Assembly: GCA_965224525.1 (NCBI GenBank)
Contig: OZ245050.1
Coordinates: forward strand, 1,426,001-1,490,000
Origin: Granulosicoccus sp036478565
GTDB lineage: Bacteria; Pseudomonadota; Gammaproteobacteria; Granulosicoccales; Granulosicoccaceae
Direction of reading: 5' to 3'
Length of the DNA stretch: 64,000 bases
The position numbers and the translations under genes were made by a program. Positions 44,240 to 52,980 of the stretch are shown in pieces. Positions within the stretch are counted from its first letter, which is position 1; each line of letters starts with the position of its first letter. The notes under the pieces were generated by a model, which was not told the DNA's origin, searched no databases, and was given only the letters and a program-made list of their open reading frames with translations.

Positions 44240-45058
44240 ATGATTTCAAACCTGAAGAAAGCAGCCGGTCATGTCCTTGCTGGCATTACCCTGATTACAA
44301 TGCTGGCCGCATGCAACAGTAGCAGTAAGTCAGATGCCGATGCAGACGCCAACAGCGGTGAGGCACCGGCGCGATCTGCTGTCGATAACGGCTACGTCGT
44401 AAGCAGTTTGGAAAGCTTTGATAGTGCGGGTGCACTTGAGGACAGTTATGAATACGTAATTGATTATGATGAAAACACCATTTCAATGCATGATGTGCAG
44501 TTGCCCGAACGGCCTGTCGAAACTCTCTATAAATACGATACAAACGGCTATCTGAGTGATGTCACCCGGTATCGCTCCGGTGAGATTGATGCCACGGAAA
44601 AATACGAATGGGATACCAATGACAGGCTACAGAGCATCACGAATGAAATTACTATCGACACAAGAACGATTCAGATTATCTATCAGTTTGCATACGATGA
44701 AAATAATCGAATTATCTCTCGTCAAAAGCAGTTCGTTGATTCAGGAGATGTTGAGACAGCGAGCTTTACCTATGATGCGAATGGCAATCTGGCCTCTGTA
44801 ATCCACACCGGCAATGATGAATTGACAACTTTCAGTTACAACGAACAAAACCAAAGGACAGGTGCTATTTTAACATTGGACGGTGAAGATTTTACGGCGA
44901 CGACTCAATACGATGCAAATGGCAACATAATGTCAACTGATGAAACGGATCAGTCCGGAGAGCTGTTTTATCGCGGTGAATTCACCTATGAAGTTGCCAG
45001 CGAGCCAGTGCCCAATCTGCTGTTGTTTTCACAACGTTATTTCCCGGACCAGACTTAG
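44240..45058 (+). CDS. Lipoprotein with YD/Rhs-type repeats
   Basis: About 272 residues from ATG 44240. The lipoprotein signal is HVLAGITLITMLAAC with the lipobox Cys, followed by a Ser/Asp/Ala-rich linker (SSSKSDADADANSG). The mature protein has repeated YD-type units (YKYDTNGYLSDVTRY, YEWDTNDRLQSITNE, FAYDENNRIISRQ, FTYDANGNLASVIH, TQYDANGNIMSTDE), each about 20-25 residues, as in Rhs and teneurin shells. It is far too short to form a full Rhs cocoon and is probably a surface beta-sheet protein. It lies 41 bases after the previous lipoprotein gene, on the same strand. Confidence 0.78.
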   Translation: MISNLKKAAGHVLAGITLITMLAACNSSSKSDADADANSGEAPARSAVDNGYVVSSLESFDSAGALEDSYEYVIDYDENTISMHDVQLPERPVETLYKYDTNGYLSDVTRYRSGEIDATEKYEWDTNDRLQSITNEITIDTRTIQIIYQFAYDENNRIISRQKQFVDSGDVETASFTYDANGNLASVIHTGNDELTTFSYNEQNQRTGAILTLDGEDFTATTQYDANGNIMSTDETDQSGELFYRGEFTYEVASEPVPNLLLFSQRYFPDQT

Positions 45059-45102
45059 GGATTGTTGGTGGTTTGTTGTAAAACTGCATGCAGGGGTGGG
45101 GA

Positions 45103-45327
45103 TTAGTTACCCCCGGCTGCCCGGTTGGCAGCTTTTTCTTCAAGGCGCTCAACAAGCCAGAGTTTTATTATGGATTGACGTGTGACACCAATACGATTTG
45201 CTTCTTTATCAAGTGAGTCAATAACCCAGGTAGGAAAGTCTACATTGATTCGTTTTTGCTTTTGGTTAGGACGTTTGGCGGTAGATAAATCAAGTTCATC
45301 AGAGGACAGTCGTCTATCGCGATTCAA
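45103..45327 (-). CDS. CopG/BrnA-like antitoxin, orphan and possibly 5'-damaged
   Basis: The ribbon-helix-helix antitoxin core is unmistakable: LDLSTAKRPNQKQKRINVDF, then PTWVIDSLDKEANRIGVTRQ and SIIKLWLVERLEEK. Such antitoxins pair with BrnT/RelE-type toxins. Here no toxin gene is adjacent. The frame has no Met near the expected N-terminus; the open frame runs upstream into the 3' end of the hydrolase gene, where the first Met codons (45414, 45402) give a non-antitoxin sequence. TTG at 45327 is the best start. It may be a remnant of a lost toxin-antitoxin pair. Confidence 0.65.
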   Translation of the reverse strand: MNRDRRLSSDELDLSTAKRPNQKQKRINVDFPTWVIDSLDKEANRIGVTRQSIIKLWLVERLEEKAANRAAGGN

Positions 45328-45352
45328 ATAGACTAAATCCCGATTAAATATC

Positions 45353-47155
45353 CTAAGCTGCTTTAATCCACTGAGCCATGTCAGAAATAAAAGTAGAATC
45401 ATAGTGTTCTTCATTTGGGACTAACCAATCACCGTGCTTACCCTCGGGATGAGCGTCTACTGTTATATCTTGCCCGGCAGATTCCATGTCAGCAATAAAG
45501 GGTAGAGCCTGGCTATCGGCGGAAGTGGTTGTGTCTAGCAAGCCATAGGAAAAATAGAAACGTTTGTCATTCGGTTCGGTCACATAGGTAGTGGGGCTTG
45601 CTTCTTTTTCAATAGCCGCTTCTTGTTCATCAGTCATATTTTCTGTGCCTAGAAAATCCGAAACAAACGTCTCGCTCTGACCATCCACATCGATTGTTAG
45701 ATCCGTGGCTGGAGCAATTGCAATGACATTTTTTACTTTTGGAAGTTCGGGGTTGTTGTCAAATTCAGGGTTCATCGAATGCTGGAGGACAAGATGACCG
45801 CCAGCGGAACCACCGGCTAACGTGATGTTGTCGAGATCCCAATTATTTTCTTCTGCGTGATCTTTTACGTACATGAGAACAGCATCAATATCTTGCATCT
45901 GTGTCGGATAGGTATGGCTGGGCGCTGTGTGATATTCCGGCGAAATCATTGCTATGCCATTATTTGCAAAGTCATTGCCCATTGCTTGCATGGAGGGATG
46001 ATCTTTTTCTGCGCTAGACCAACCGCCCCCAACAAGATTGATGACGACAGGTATTTTATTATTATCGGGGTTAGCGGGCTGGTAGATGTCCATTTTTAGA
46101 TCAGCACTAAAAGGGACATCAGAAGTTAAAGAAGAGACTTTATTTCCACCAACTGTTTTATTTTTTATGGCATTTTCTTCTATTGCCTTTACGCCGGGTT
46201 CTGGCGTCAAATGGTCAGGGGTCTTCGGCTTATCAGTAAAATAGTTGAGCACATTGTCGATGGACTCAAGAGCAACTTTTAATGGTGAGTCATCATCTGC
46301 GTCATGAACCATAGTCATACTACCTTCAGACAGGTACGCCTCCAGGTGAGTATTGAGGTGCTTGACCACGGCATAGTCGATCCTGGAACTAAAGAATTCT
46401 GACATTTCACCAGCACCGTCGACGCCAGCTTCGTCAAGCAGGCTGAAAATAATGCTGGATTCGGCATTGTTCCGGCGCGCTGTTTGGCTAAAGCTCCCTG
46501 CATCTGCGGATTCCTTCGCAAGCATTGCTACGTGTTTGTAAGTTAAGAGTATCGTCTGATCAGCATTGCTGAGATAGCGTTGTGTCGTGCTGGATAGCCT
46601 GTTGTCAACGTAACTTATAATGCTGTCGTAGTCACCATTCTTCAACGCCTGGTTGCCATCGGAGATCGGTATGTCAGAGGAATCATTTACTCTGATAGCT
46701 AACTCTTCAGCAAGCTCAGCGATTGCAGGAGGCAATGTGGCGCGCTCTGCTGTTTTTGTCATAAGTAGAGTCATTCGAAGCATCGAGTAATGGTCGGCCA
46801 TATCCTGGGCACCATCTACACCAACAGCATCAAGTGAATTGAAAATATTTATGACACTTTCCAGAATCCCGGCAACGTCTTCCGTATGACCAGCAGTTTT
46901 TGCCAGATTAATCTTTTCAACAAGTTCAACCACTTTTTCGTAAGCGAGTAACGTAGGGATATCGTCCGGGTCGGGTGATCCATCATCGAATGCATCATCT
47001 ACATACAATTGCACTTCATTGATGTCGCCTCTTTTCAGTGCCTCATTGGCCCGCTCAACAGGTAAGGTGGTTTTTGCGTGGTTGGTGCTCTGCCAGATGC
47101 CCGGGTGTGGTTTGATGGTGACGGCACTATAGTTCATGGAATTTATCTCTGCCAT
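45353..47155 (-). CDS. Alpha/beta hydrolase with duplicated helical N-terminal module
   Basis: A 600-residue protein without a signal peptide. Residues about 35-290 contain two copies of a helical module of roughly 120 residues: copy 1 has NEALKRGDINEVQLYVDDAF, LLAYEKVVEL and SLDAVGVDGAQDMADHYS; copy 2 has NQALKNGDYDSIISYVDNRL, LLTYKHVAML and LLDEAGVDGAGEMSEFFS. The C-terminal domain (about residue 340 on) is a COG0657-like esterase with oxyanion motif VGGGW in place of HGGG and nucleophile motif GGSAGG (Ser near residue 450). A late HPEGKHGDW likely holds the catalytic His. The gene is visibly AT-richer than the core genes. The function is unknown; an enzyme or a toxin-like effector is possible. 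Confidence 0.75.
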   Translation of the reverse strand: MAEINSMNYSAVTIKPHPGIWQSTNHAKTTLPVERANEALKRGDINEVQLYVDDAFDDGSPDPDDIPTLLAYEKVVELVEKINLAKTAGHTEDVAGILESVINIFNSLDAVGVDGAQDMADHYSMLRMTLLMTKTAERATLPPAIAELAEELAIRVNDSSDIPISDGNQALKNGDYDSIISYVDNRLSSTTQRYLSNADQTILLTYKHVAMLAKESADAGSFSQTARRNNAESSIIFSLLDEAGVDGAGEMSEFFSSRIDYAVVKHLNTHLEAYLSEGSMTMVHDADDDSPLKVALESIDNVLNYFTDKPKTPDHLTPEPGVKAIEENAIKNKTVGGNKVSSLTSDVPFSADLKMDIYQPANPDNNKIPVVINLVGGGWSSAEKDHPSMQAMGNDFANNGIAMISPEYHTAPSHTYPTQMQDIDAVLMYVKDHAEENNWDLDNITLAGGSAGGHLVLQHSMNPEFDNNPELPKVKNVIAIAPATDLTIDVDGQSETFVSDFLGTENMTDEQEAAIEKEASPTTYVTEPNDKRFYFSYGLLDTTTSADSQALPFIADMESAGQDITVDAHPEGKHGDWLVPNEEHYDSTFISDMAQWIKAA

Positions 47156-47684
47156 TGGTAACGATCTAGAAGTCTGCGCGGTAATGACTGTGTAAGAAAG
47201 GTATGCCTCAGATTGTGAAGCAGGGGCTACAAATACTTGTTTGAATAATTGTGCTGCCGGTTAAACCGATATAGATCAGGTGATAGCCGGATAATGTATA
47301 GCCAAACAATATACTGATGAACGTATATCGGGTACACAAGGAAGGTATCAAAAGTTCGACCAAAACATAATTAGGGTTAACCCTAGAGGCAGTCTGGAAA
47401 TAAACGCTGAATACGGCGACCCCATGAGTATCACCGTGATAAAGGCCGGTAAAACAGCTCCTATACCCAAGTCAGGGCTGAAACTGGCTCTCTGTGATGT
47501 TTTACTCTGGTCAGCGAAAGCCGTGAACTTTACGGTTGTGAGCGGCTGGTGCCGGAGCAGCCGTGGTCGGTATTGCGAGTCGATTCAGGTGTTCTCGAAA
47601 AATGTGATTCAGGGCGCATTTCGCTTGATCCGGCTTTTGTGCGCTAACATATGGCTTATCCCGCCCAAATCCGGAAATACCTGC
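47156..47684. other. 529-bp divergent intergenic region
   Basis: It separates the minus-strand hydrolase from the second Liv-type transporter operon. A frame open from 47424 runs into the binding-protein gene, but its first 87 residues are not protein-like and precede a complete signal peptide, so it is rejected as coding. The region is AT-rich and contains a perfect 14-bp palindrome at 47372-47385. Confidence 0.6.
47372..47385. promoter_or_regulatory. Perfect 14-bp palindrome TAGGGTTAACCCTA
   Basis: The sequence is self-complementary over its full 14 bases, with no spacer. It lies about 300 bases before the binding-protein ATG (47685) and about 215 bases from the divergent hydrolase start. 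It is a good operator candidate for a dimeric repressor of either gene. Confidence 0.45.
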
Positions 47685-48869
47685 ATGAAAATTGTCAGTA
47701 CCGCACTACTCGCCACAATGTGCCTGGCACAATTGGCCGTTGCCAGCGCTGAAAGCATAAAGATCGGTTTTGTCACGACGCTGACAACCGGGGGCGCTGT
47801 TATCGGCAATGATCAACGCGATGCGGTCAATCTTGCCATTGAGCAGATGGATGCCACAATGGGAGGTCAAACGGTCGAGGTCCTGTTTGAAGACGATGGC
47901 TTCAAACCTGAAACTGGTAAACAGGTGACTGACAAGCTGATCAAGGAAGATGAAGTCGATATTGTCGCCGGTTATATCTGGTCGCATGTGCTGATGGCTT
48001 CGTACAAGTCCGTGACCAAGGCTGGAAAAATTGTCATCAGTGCCAATGCCGGACCTTCACCACTGGCGGGTAAACTTTGCAATGAAAACTTCTTTTCAGT
48101 GTCATGGCAGAATGATCAAACACCGATGGCAATGGGCGAATTGTTGAATAAACGTGGTGTTGAATCGTTGTACGTGATGGCACCCAATTATGCGGCAGGC
48201 AAGGATATGGCAGCGGGTGTTGCGCGAACCTTCAAGGGCGAGATAATTGGCAAGGATCTAACTAAATGGGGTGCTGATGCACAGCTCGATTTCTCGGCAG
48301 AACTGGCCAAGGCCAAAGCATCAGGTGCCAAAGGCCTGTTTGTTTTCTATCCAGGCAAGGCTGGCGGTGCGTTTCTGAAGCAGTATCAACAAGCTGGTTT
48401 AGCAGAAACCTTACCTTTGTATACCGTATTCACAGTCGATGCCCTGTCTCTGCCCAAGCTGCAGGAAGCTGACATGCAGGGCATTCTTGGAACGGAAATG
48501 ACGCAATTCTGGAGTCCTGACATGGAAAATGCAGCGAACCAGCGATTTGTTTCAAGTTTCAGAGAAAAGTACGGCCGCTATCCTTCGTTCTATGCGGCAC
48601 AGGCCTATGATTCAATGTTTCTAATCAAATCAGCAGCGGATGCGCTGGATGGCGACCTGAGCGATACTGCGGCTACCCGTGAAGCATTGCAGGCTGCCAA
48701 CTTTGACTCCGTACGTGGCGATTTCACGTTTGGCAGCAACCACTTTCCGATACAGGATTTCTTTGCACGTGAAGTTGTTGTTGACGAAGAGGGTAACTGG
48801 ACCACAGCGGTTACCAATAGGGTGATGGAAGATCATGTGGACTCTTACGCTACTGAGTGTTCGCTCTAA
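47685..48869 (+). CDS. Periplasmic substrate-binding protein, Liv type (second system)
   Basis: About 394 residues from ATG 47685. The signal peptide is MKIVSTALLATMCLAQLAVA with likely cleavage before ESIKIG. The mature start (IKIGFVTTLTTGGAVIGNDQ) and VEVLFEDDGFKPETGKQVTD are typical of type I binding proteins for amino acids, amides or aromatic acids. Sequence around WSHVLMASYKSVTKAGKIVI belongs to the ligand-binding cleft. It is the first gene of the binding protein-HMGF operon. A BoxR-like regulator fragment downstream hints that the ligand may be benzoate-like; this is inference. Confidence 0.92.
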   Translation: MKIVSTALLATMCLAQLAVASAESIKIGFVTTLTTGGAVIGNDQRDAVNLAIEQMDATMGGQTVEVLFEDDGFKPETGKQVTDKLIKEDEVDIVAGYIWSHVLMASYKSVTKAGKIVISANAGPSPLAGKLCNENFFSVSWQNDQTPMAMGELLNKRGVESLYVMAPNYAAGKDMAAGVARTFKGEIIGKDLTKWGADAQLDFSAELAKAKASGAKGLFVFYPGKAGGAFLKQYQQAGLAETLPLYTVFTVDALSLPKLQEADMQGILGTEMTQFWSPDMENAANQRFVSSFREKYGRYPSFYAAQAYDSMFLIKSAADALDGDLSDTAATREALQAANFDSVRGDFTFGSNHFPIQDFFAREVVVDEEGNWTTAVTNRVMEDHVDSYATECSL

Positions 48870-48981
48870 GCCGGTATTCCCTGTACACCGTTCGGCCGCG
48901 TACGCCGGGCCTTCGCGCAATAACCACTGTGAATGCAGAGCGCCACATCAGATGCTCATGAATACACCGGGCCTGTACTAA

Positions 48982-49902
48982 ATGGATACTGCGTTGCTGC
49001 TTACGCAGGTCATTAACGGCTTGCAGTTGGGGGTTCTGCTGTTTCTGTTGTCAGCCGGATTAACGCTGACATTTGGCATCATGGATTTGATCAATCTGGC
49101 GCATGCCTCGTTTTATATGCTAGGCGCGTTTATTGGTGGCTCGCTGACGCTGTACACCGGATCCTTTGCCGTGGGCTGTGTTGGCGCATTGGCAGGTGTT
49201 GCTGTGATCGCCTGGCTGGTTGAACGTGGTGTTATTCGGCACTTATACGAGCGTGATCACCTCGATCAATTGCTGGCCACATTCGGTTTGATTCTGATTG
49301 CCGACACCCTGGTCCAGTTGCTCTGGGGCCCGGCAGGGCTGTCTGTGCCCTTGCCACCGATTCTCAATGGACAGCTACGTTTGGGCACTGTGCAGTTGCC
49401 GACCTTTCGCCTGCTGATCATTGGCGTTGGTTTGCTGGTTGCGCTAGCGTTGTACTGGATGGTCAACAAAACCCGTACTGGCATGTTGATACGTGCCGGG
49501 GCTTCCAACCGGGCCATGCTGGGCGCCCTCGGAGTTGATGTGCAGCGCCTGTTTGCGGTTGTGTTTACCATCGGTGCAATGCTTGCCGGTCTTGGTGGAT
49601 TGCTGATAGCGCCGATTACGGAAGCTTCTATTGGTATGGGCAATGACATCATTATCACCGCCTTTGTAGTTGTAATCATCGGTGGCATCGGCTCTATTAA
49701 AGGGGCTTTTATTGCCGCACTGATTATCGGCATGATCGATACGTTTGGCCGAGCCTTTCTGGACGGTATTTTCGCTTTGGTTATGCCATTGGAAACGGCA
49801 GAAACCGCAGCGCCTGCCATTTCCGCAATGCTGATTTATTTACTAATGGCAATTATTCTGGTGATGCGTCCGCAGGGTTTGTTCCCGCCGAGCTTGCGTT
49901 AA
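48982..49902 (+). CDS. ABC transporter permease, LivH type (second system)
   Basis: A 306-residue inner-membrane permease. LLFLLSAGLTLTFGIMDLIN and the nearby LAHASFYMLGAF are the LivH-type first helices. The coupling loop is RTGMLIRAGASNRAMLGALG, and the end VMRPQGLFPPSLR is standard. It follows the binding-protein gene by 112 bases and precedes the LivM-type gene by 9 bases. Confidence 0.93.
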   Translation: MDTALLLTQVINGLQLGVLLFLLSAGLTLTFGIMDLINLAHASFYMLGAFIGGSLTLYTGSFAVGCVGALAGVAVIAWLVERGVIRHLYERDHLDQLLATFGLILIADTLVQLLWGPAGLSVPLPPILNGQLRLGTVQLPTFRLLIIGVGLLVALALYWMVNKTRTGMLIRAGASNRAMLGALGVDVQRLFAVVFTIGAMLAGLGGLLIAPITEASIGMGNDIIITAFVVVIIGGIGSIKGAFIAALIIGMIDTFGRAFLDGIFALVMPLETAETAAPAISAMLIYLLMAIILVMRPQGLFPPSLR

Positions 49903-49911
49903 ACCGGACTC

Positions 49912-50868
49912 TTGAGTTTGAGCAGAATACTAAACATCACAATACTGCTTGTCTTACTGGTCGCGCCAATCGTGGCAGGGTATTTGGGCAAACCTTTCTG
50001 GTTTGATGTCTTTACACGTATTGTAGTGCTGGCAATCATGGCAAGCAGTTTGTATCTGCTGCTTGGAGTAGCTGGACTAGCCTCTTTTGGCCACGCAGCA
50101 TTCCTGGGCATCGGGGCTTATTCGGTTGGTATTCCGGCTTATCATGCTATCTACGGCGGCGCTGAATGGTTAGCCAGTAACAATGGTTGGTGGCATTTAT
50201 TGCTGGCAATGTCGGTCAGCGCCTTGTTTGCCGTTATTACAGGCGCAATCAGTCTGCGCACACGTGGTGTGCATTTCATCATGATCACCATGGCTTTCGG
50301 CCAGATGCTCTACTACGGTCTGATATCGCTGGAATCCTACGGTGGAGATGATGGTTTGTCTATCGATCTTGCGTCCGAATTCCATGGACTCAACCTGGAA
50401 GATCCGCTTAGCTTGTATCTGACTTGTTACTTCTCCTTGCTGGTGGTTCTGTTTATTGTTTATCGGCTCAGCAGTTCGCACTTTGGCCGTGTGCTGACAG
50501 CTGCGAAACAAAATGAAGAACGTACCAATGCACTGGGCGTCAATCCGTTCCGTTACCAGTTACTCGCTTATGTGATCGCCGGGATGATCGGTGGTTATGC
50601 GGGTGTGTTGAGTGCCAACTACTCACTGTTTATTTCACCCGCCATGGTGGAATGGACACGGTCCGGCGAATTGATGTTTATGGTCATACTGGGTGGGGTC
50701 GCCTCGCTTTTTGGACCGGTAATCGGCGCTACCGTATTCATTTTCCTTGAATGGGTGTTGTCGCGATTTACTGTTTTCTGGCATTTGCCATTTGGATTGA
50801 TTTTGTTGGCAGTGGTGCTGTTTGCGCGCGGTGGTATCAGTGGTCTATTTCAACGGAAAAACGCATGA
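49912..50868 (+). CDS. ABC transporter permease, LivM type (second system)
   Basis: A 318-residue inner-membrane permease starting at a TTG codon (49912), since no ATG or GTG is found before the first helix. The LivM-type motif LLLGVAGLASFGHAAFLGIG is near residue 48 and the coupling loop FGRVLTAAKQNEERTNALGV near residue 192. It ends with an ATGA overlap with the LivG-type gene. Confidence 0.92.
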   Translation: MSLSRILNITILLVLLVAPIVAGYLGKPFWFDVFTRIVVLAIMASSLYLLLGVAGLASFGHAAFLGIGAYSVGIPAYHAIYGGAEWLASNNGWWHLLLAMSVSALFAVITGAISLRTRGVHFIMITMAFGQMLYYGLISLESYGGDDGLSIDLASEFHGLNLEDPLSLYLTCYFSLLVVLFIVYRLSSSHFGRVLTAAKQNEERTNALGVNPFRYQLLAYVIAGMIGGYAGVLSANYSLFISPAMVEWTRSGELMFMVILGGVASLFGPVIGATVFIFLEWVLSRFTVFWHLPFGLILLAVVLFARGGISGLFQRKNA

Positions 50869-51608
50869 CGACGCTCACCACAGAATCATTGGTCAAACGC
50901 TTTGGCGGTATCCTCGCCACCGATCATGTGAACCTATCGGTTGAGTCCGGCAGCCTGCACGCGCTGATCGGTCCTAACGGTGCTGGTAAGACGACATTAA
51001 TTGCGCAACTGGCCGGTCAGTTACAATCCGATGCCGGACATGTCTATCTCGACTCACATGACATCACAAAACACTCGCCCTCAGCGCGAGTGCAATCGGG
51101 TTTGACTCGTACTTTTCAGATAACCTCTGTTTTCCCCGCACTGTCGGCAATGCAGAACGTAGCATTTGCCGTGCAGGCCCGGCAGGGACATTCATTCCGG
51201 TTCTGGCAATGTGTGGAACACGTCGCGAGTATCAACGAGCCAGCTCTGGCCGCTCTTGAACGGGTCGGGTTGGCTGATCGAATGCATTTACCGGCGCAGT
51301 CCTTGTCTCACGGCGAACGACGGCAACTTGAAATTGCGATGGCGCTGGCAACCGAACCACAGGTGTTGCTGCTGGATGAGCCAATGGCTGGCATGGGGCC
51401 GGATGAATCCAGACAAATGATGCAACTTTTACAACAGCTCAAGGGTGATATCACCATGCTGCTGGTAGAGCACGATATGGATGCAGTGTTTTCATTAGCC
51501 GACTGTTTGAGTGTGTTGGTATACGGGCGTATTGTTGCGAGTGGTGAACCTGAACAGGTGCGACGTGAGCCTGAGGTCATCGCAGCGTATCTCGGGAGTG
51601 CCGCTTGA
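50865..51608 (+). CDS. ABC transporter ATP-binding protein, LivG type (second system)
   Basis: A 247-residue ATPase. Walker A is GPNGAGKTT, the signature is LSHGERRQLEIAMALA and Walker B is VLLLDEPMAGMGPDE. ATG 50865 overlaps the permease stop by 4 bases and begins TTLTTESLVKRFGG, the normal family start; the longer open frame from 50751 lies within the permease gene. Confidence 0.93.
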   Translation: MTTLTTESLVKRFGGILATDHVNLSVESGSLHALIGPNGAGKTTLIAQLAGQLQSDAGHVYLDSHDITKHSPSARVQSGLTRTFQITSVFPALSAMQNVAFAVQARQGHSFRFWQCVEHVASINEPALAALERVGLADRMHLPAQSLSHGERRQLEIAMALATEPQVLLLDEPMAGMGPDESRQMMQLLQQLKGDITMLLVEHDMDAVFSLADCLSVLVYGRIVASGEPEQVRREPEVIAAYLGSAA

Positions 51609-52312
51609 TGCTGCTGGAGGTGCGCGGTGTCAAGGCCGGTTACGGTAGTAGCGAAGTGCTGTTTGGTATCGACCTTAACGTGGCTGCTGGGGAGTGCATC
51701 AGTTTGCTGGGACGCAATGGAATGGGCAAGACGACCACGCTGAGCACACTGATGGGATTGGTTGAACCTCGCGCTGGCAGTATCCGGATAATGGGCAAAG
51801 ATGTATTAGCCTGGCCGTCACACCGTATCGCTCGTCACGGTCTGGCGCTGGTACCTGAGGGGCGGCAAATATTTCCGAATCTCACAGCGCGCGAAAACCT
51901 GATTGCTACAGCGGTAGCAGAATCTCCCTTTGCAGAACCGTGGACACTGGACCGGGTGCTGGCGCTTTTTCCATCGCTGGAGTCAAGACTGGATTCGATG
52001 GGAAACTTGCTGTCCGGGGGCGAACAGCAAATGCTTGCGATAGGCCGTGCGCTGATGACCAATCCTCGACTGTTGTTGTTGGATGATGCAACCGAGGGGT
52101 TGGCTCCGCGTGTCCGCGACGAGATCTGGCGAGTGCTTGCAGATTTAAAGAGGGCAGGACTCGCTATACTGATTGTCGACAAGACCGTTGATGATCTGTT
52201 GCCGTTGGTTGATCGACATCACTTTATCGAAAAAGGTAAAATTGTGTGGTCAGGCGACAAGGCTGCCATGCGTGCGGCAAGTGAGATCAGGCAGCGTTAT
52301 CTGGGTGTTTGA
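51608..52312 (+). CDS. ABC transporter ATP-binding protein, LivF type, with altered Walker B
   Basis: A 234-residue ATPase with Walker A GRNGMGKTT and signature LSGGEQQMLAIGRALM. The Walker B region reads LLLLDDATEGLAP, so the catalytic glutamate (usually LLLDEP or LLLDEA) is an aspartate. The switch region is IVDKTVDDLLPLVDRHHFIE, of the VDK type seen in one HAAT subgroup. ATG 51608 overlaps the LivG-type stop by one base. Its 3' end overlaps the convergent rhodanese gene by 16 bases. ATP hydrolysis may be slower at the site using this Walker B. Confidence 0.9.
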   Translation: MLLEVRGVKAGYGSSEVLFGIDLNVAAGECISLLGRNGMGKTTTLSTLMGLVEPRAGSIRIMGKDVLAWPSHRIARHGLALVPEGRQIFPNLTARENLIATAVAESPFAEPWTLDRVLALFPSLESRLDSMGNLLSGGEQQMLAIGRALMTNPRLLLLDDATEGLAPRVRDEIWRVLADLKRAGLAILIVDKTVDDLLPLVDRHHFIEKGKIVWSGDKAAMRAASEIRQRYLGV

Positions 52313-52788
52313 CCCTCATTGTTTTTTGCCAGCTGATCTGCTCGCACCATCGGGCTGAAAAAACTGTCTGCCCAGTCCGGGTCGACGGTTTCACCACCTT
52401 TGTTCAGCAATGGCAAATCGGCATCGTTCCAGCCTTTAACGCCGGTTTTCAAGGAGCTTAGCTGTTCGAAACCGAGTAACGCCATACTTTGAGCTGCCAG
52501 CACACTGCGGTTACCGGAGCGACAAACAATGACAATAGGACGTTGACGCGATTTAACCAACTCTGGAATGGTTTCCGCGTAGTCCCATTCACACGATTGT
52601 TCCAGTATGCCGCGCGGCACGTGCAGCGAATCGTTGATATGAGCGCCGTCGTATTCATCTGCTTCGCGAATATCCAGCAGTAACGTGTCGGGTACCTGCG
52701 CCAGTAGTTTTTCCAGATCCCACGGGAAAACCTCGACAATGCCGGATGTCAGGGCCTCGGCAATGAGGTCATTGAATTTTTTCTTCAT
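52297..52788 (-). CDS. Rhodanese-domain protein
   Basis: A 163-residue single-domain rhodanese. The active-site loop is CRSGNRS with the catalytic cysteine at residue 89, and the N-terminal CH2A-type segment LLLDIREADEYDGAHINDSL with HVPRG is present. It probably handles sulfane sulfur in the cytoplasm. It is convergent with the LivF-type gene (overlapping 16 bases) and divergent from the XRE regulator, so it may share regulation with the transporter or belong to a former aromatic degradation cluster. That link is inference. Confidence 0.9.
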   Translation of the reverse strand: MKKKFNDLIAEALTSGIVEVFPWDLEKLLAQVPDTLLLDIREADEYDGAHINDSLHVPRGILEQSCEWDYAETIPELVKSRQRPIVIVCRSGNRSVLAAQSMALLGFEQLSSLKTGVKGWNDADLPLLNKGGETVDPDWADSFFSPMVRADQLAKNNEGQTPR

Positions 52789-52980
52789 CGTATTCCTCTG
52801 TCTTTTTTAGTACAGAATTACCGTGAAAATAGAAATGTTATAACAATTCAAAAATTCATCGCAAACGTCGCCAAGTGTAAATTGTTCAAATTGTCTCTTC
52901 GCCGCCGAACCTTTGACGTGTTAGCTTTGTCGCCTGAGAATGGCTTAATGGATTGCCGGTCAAGGATCGGCCAACATGCG

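Noticed and set aside
47424..47684. N-terminal extension of the second binding protein
   Set aside because: A complete signal peptide starts at 47685; the extension is not protein-like and would bury it.
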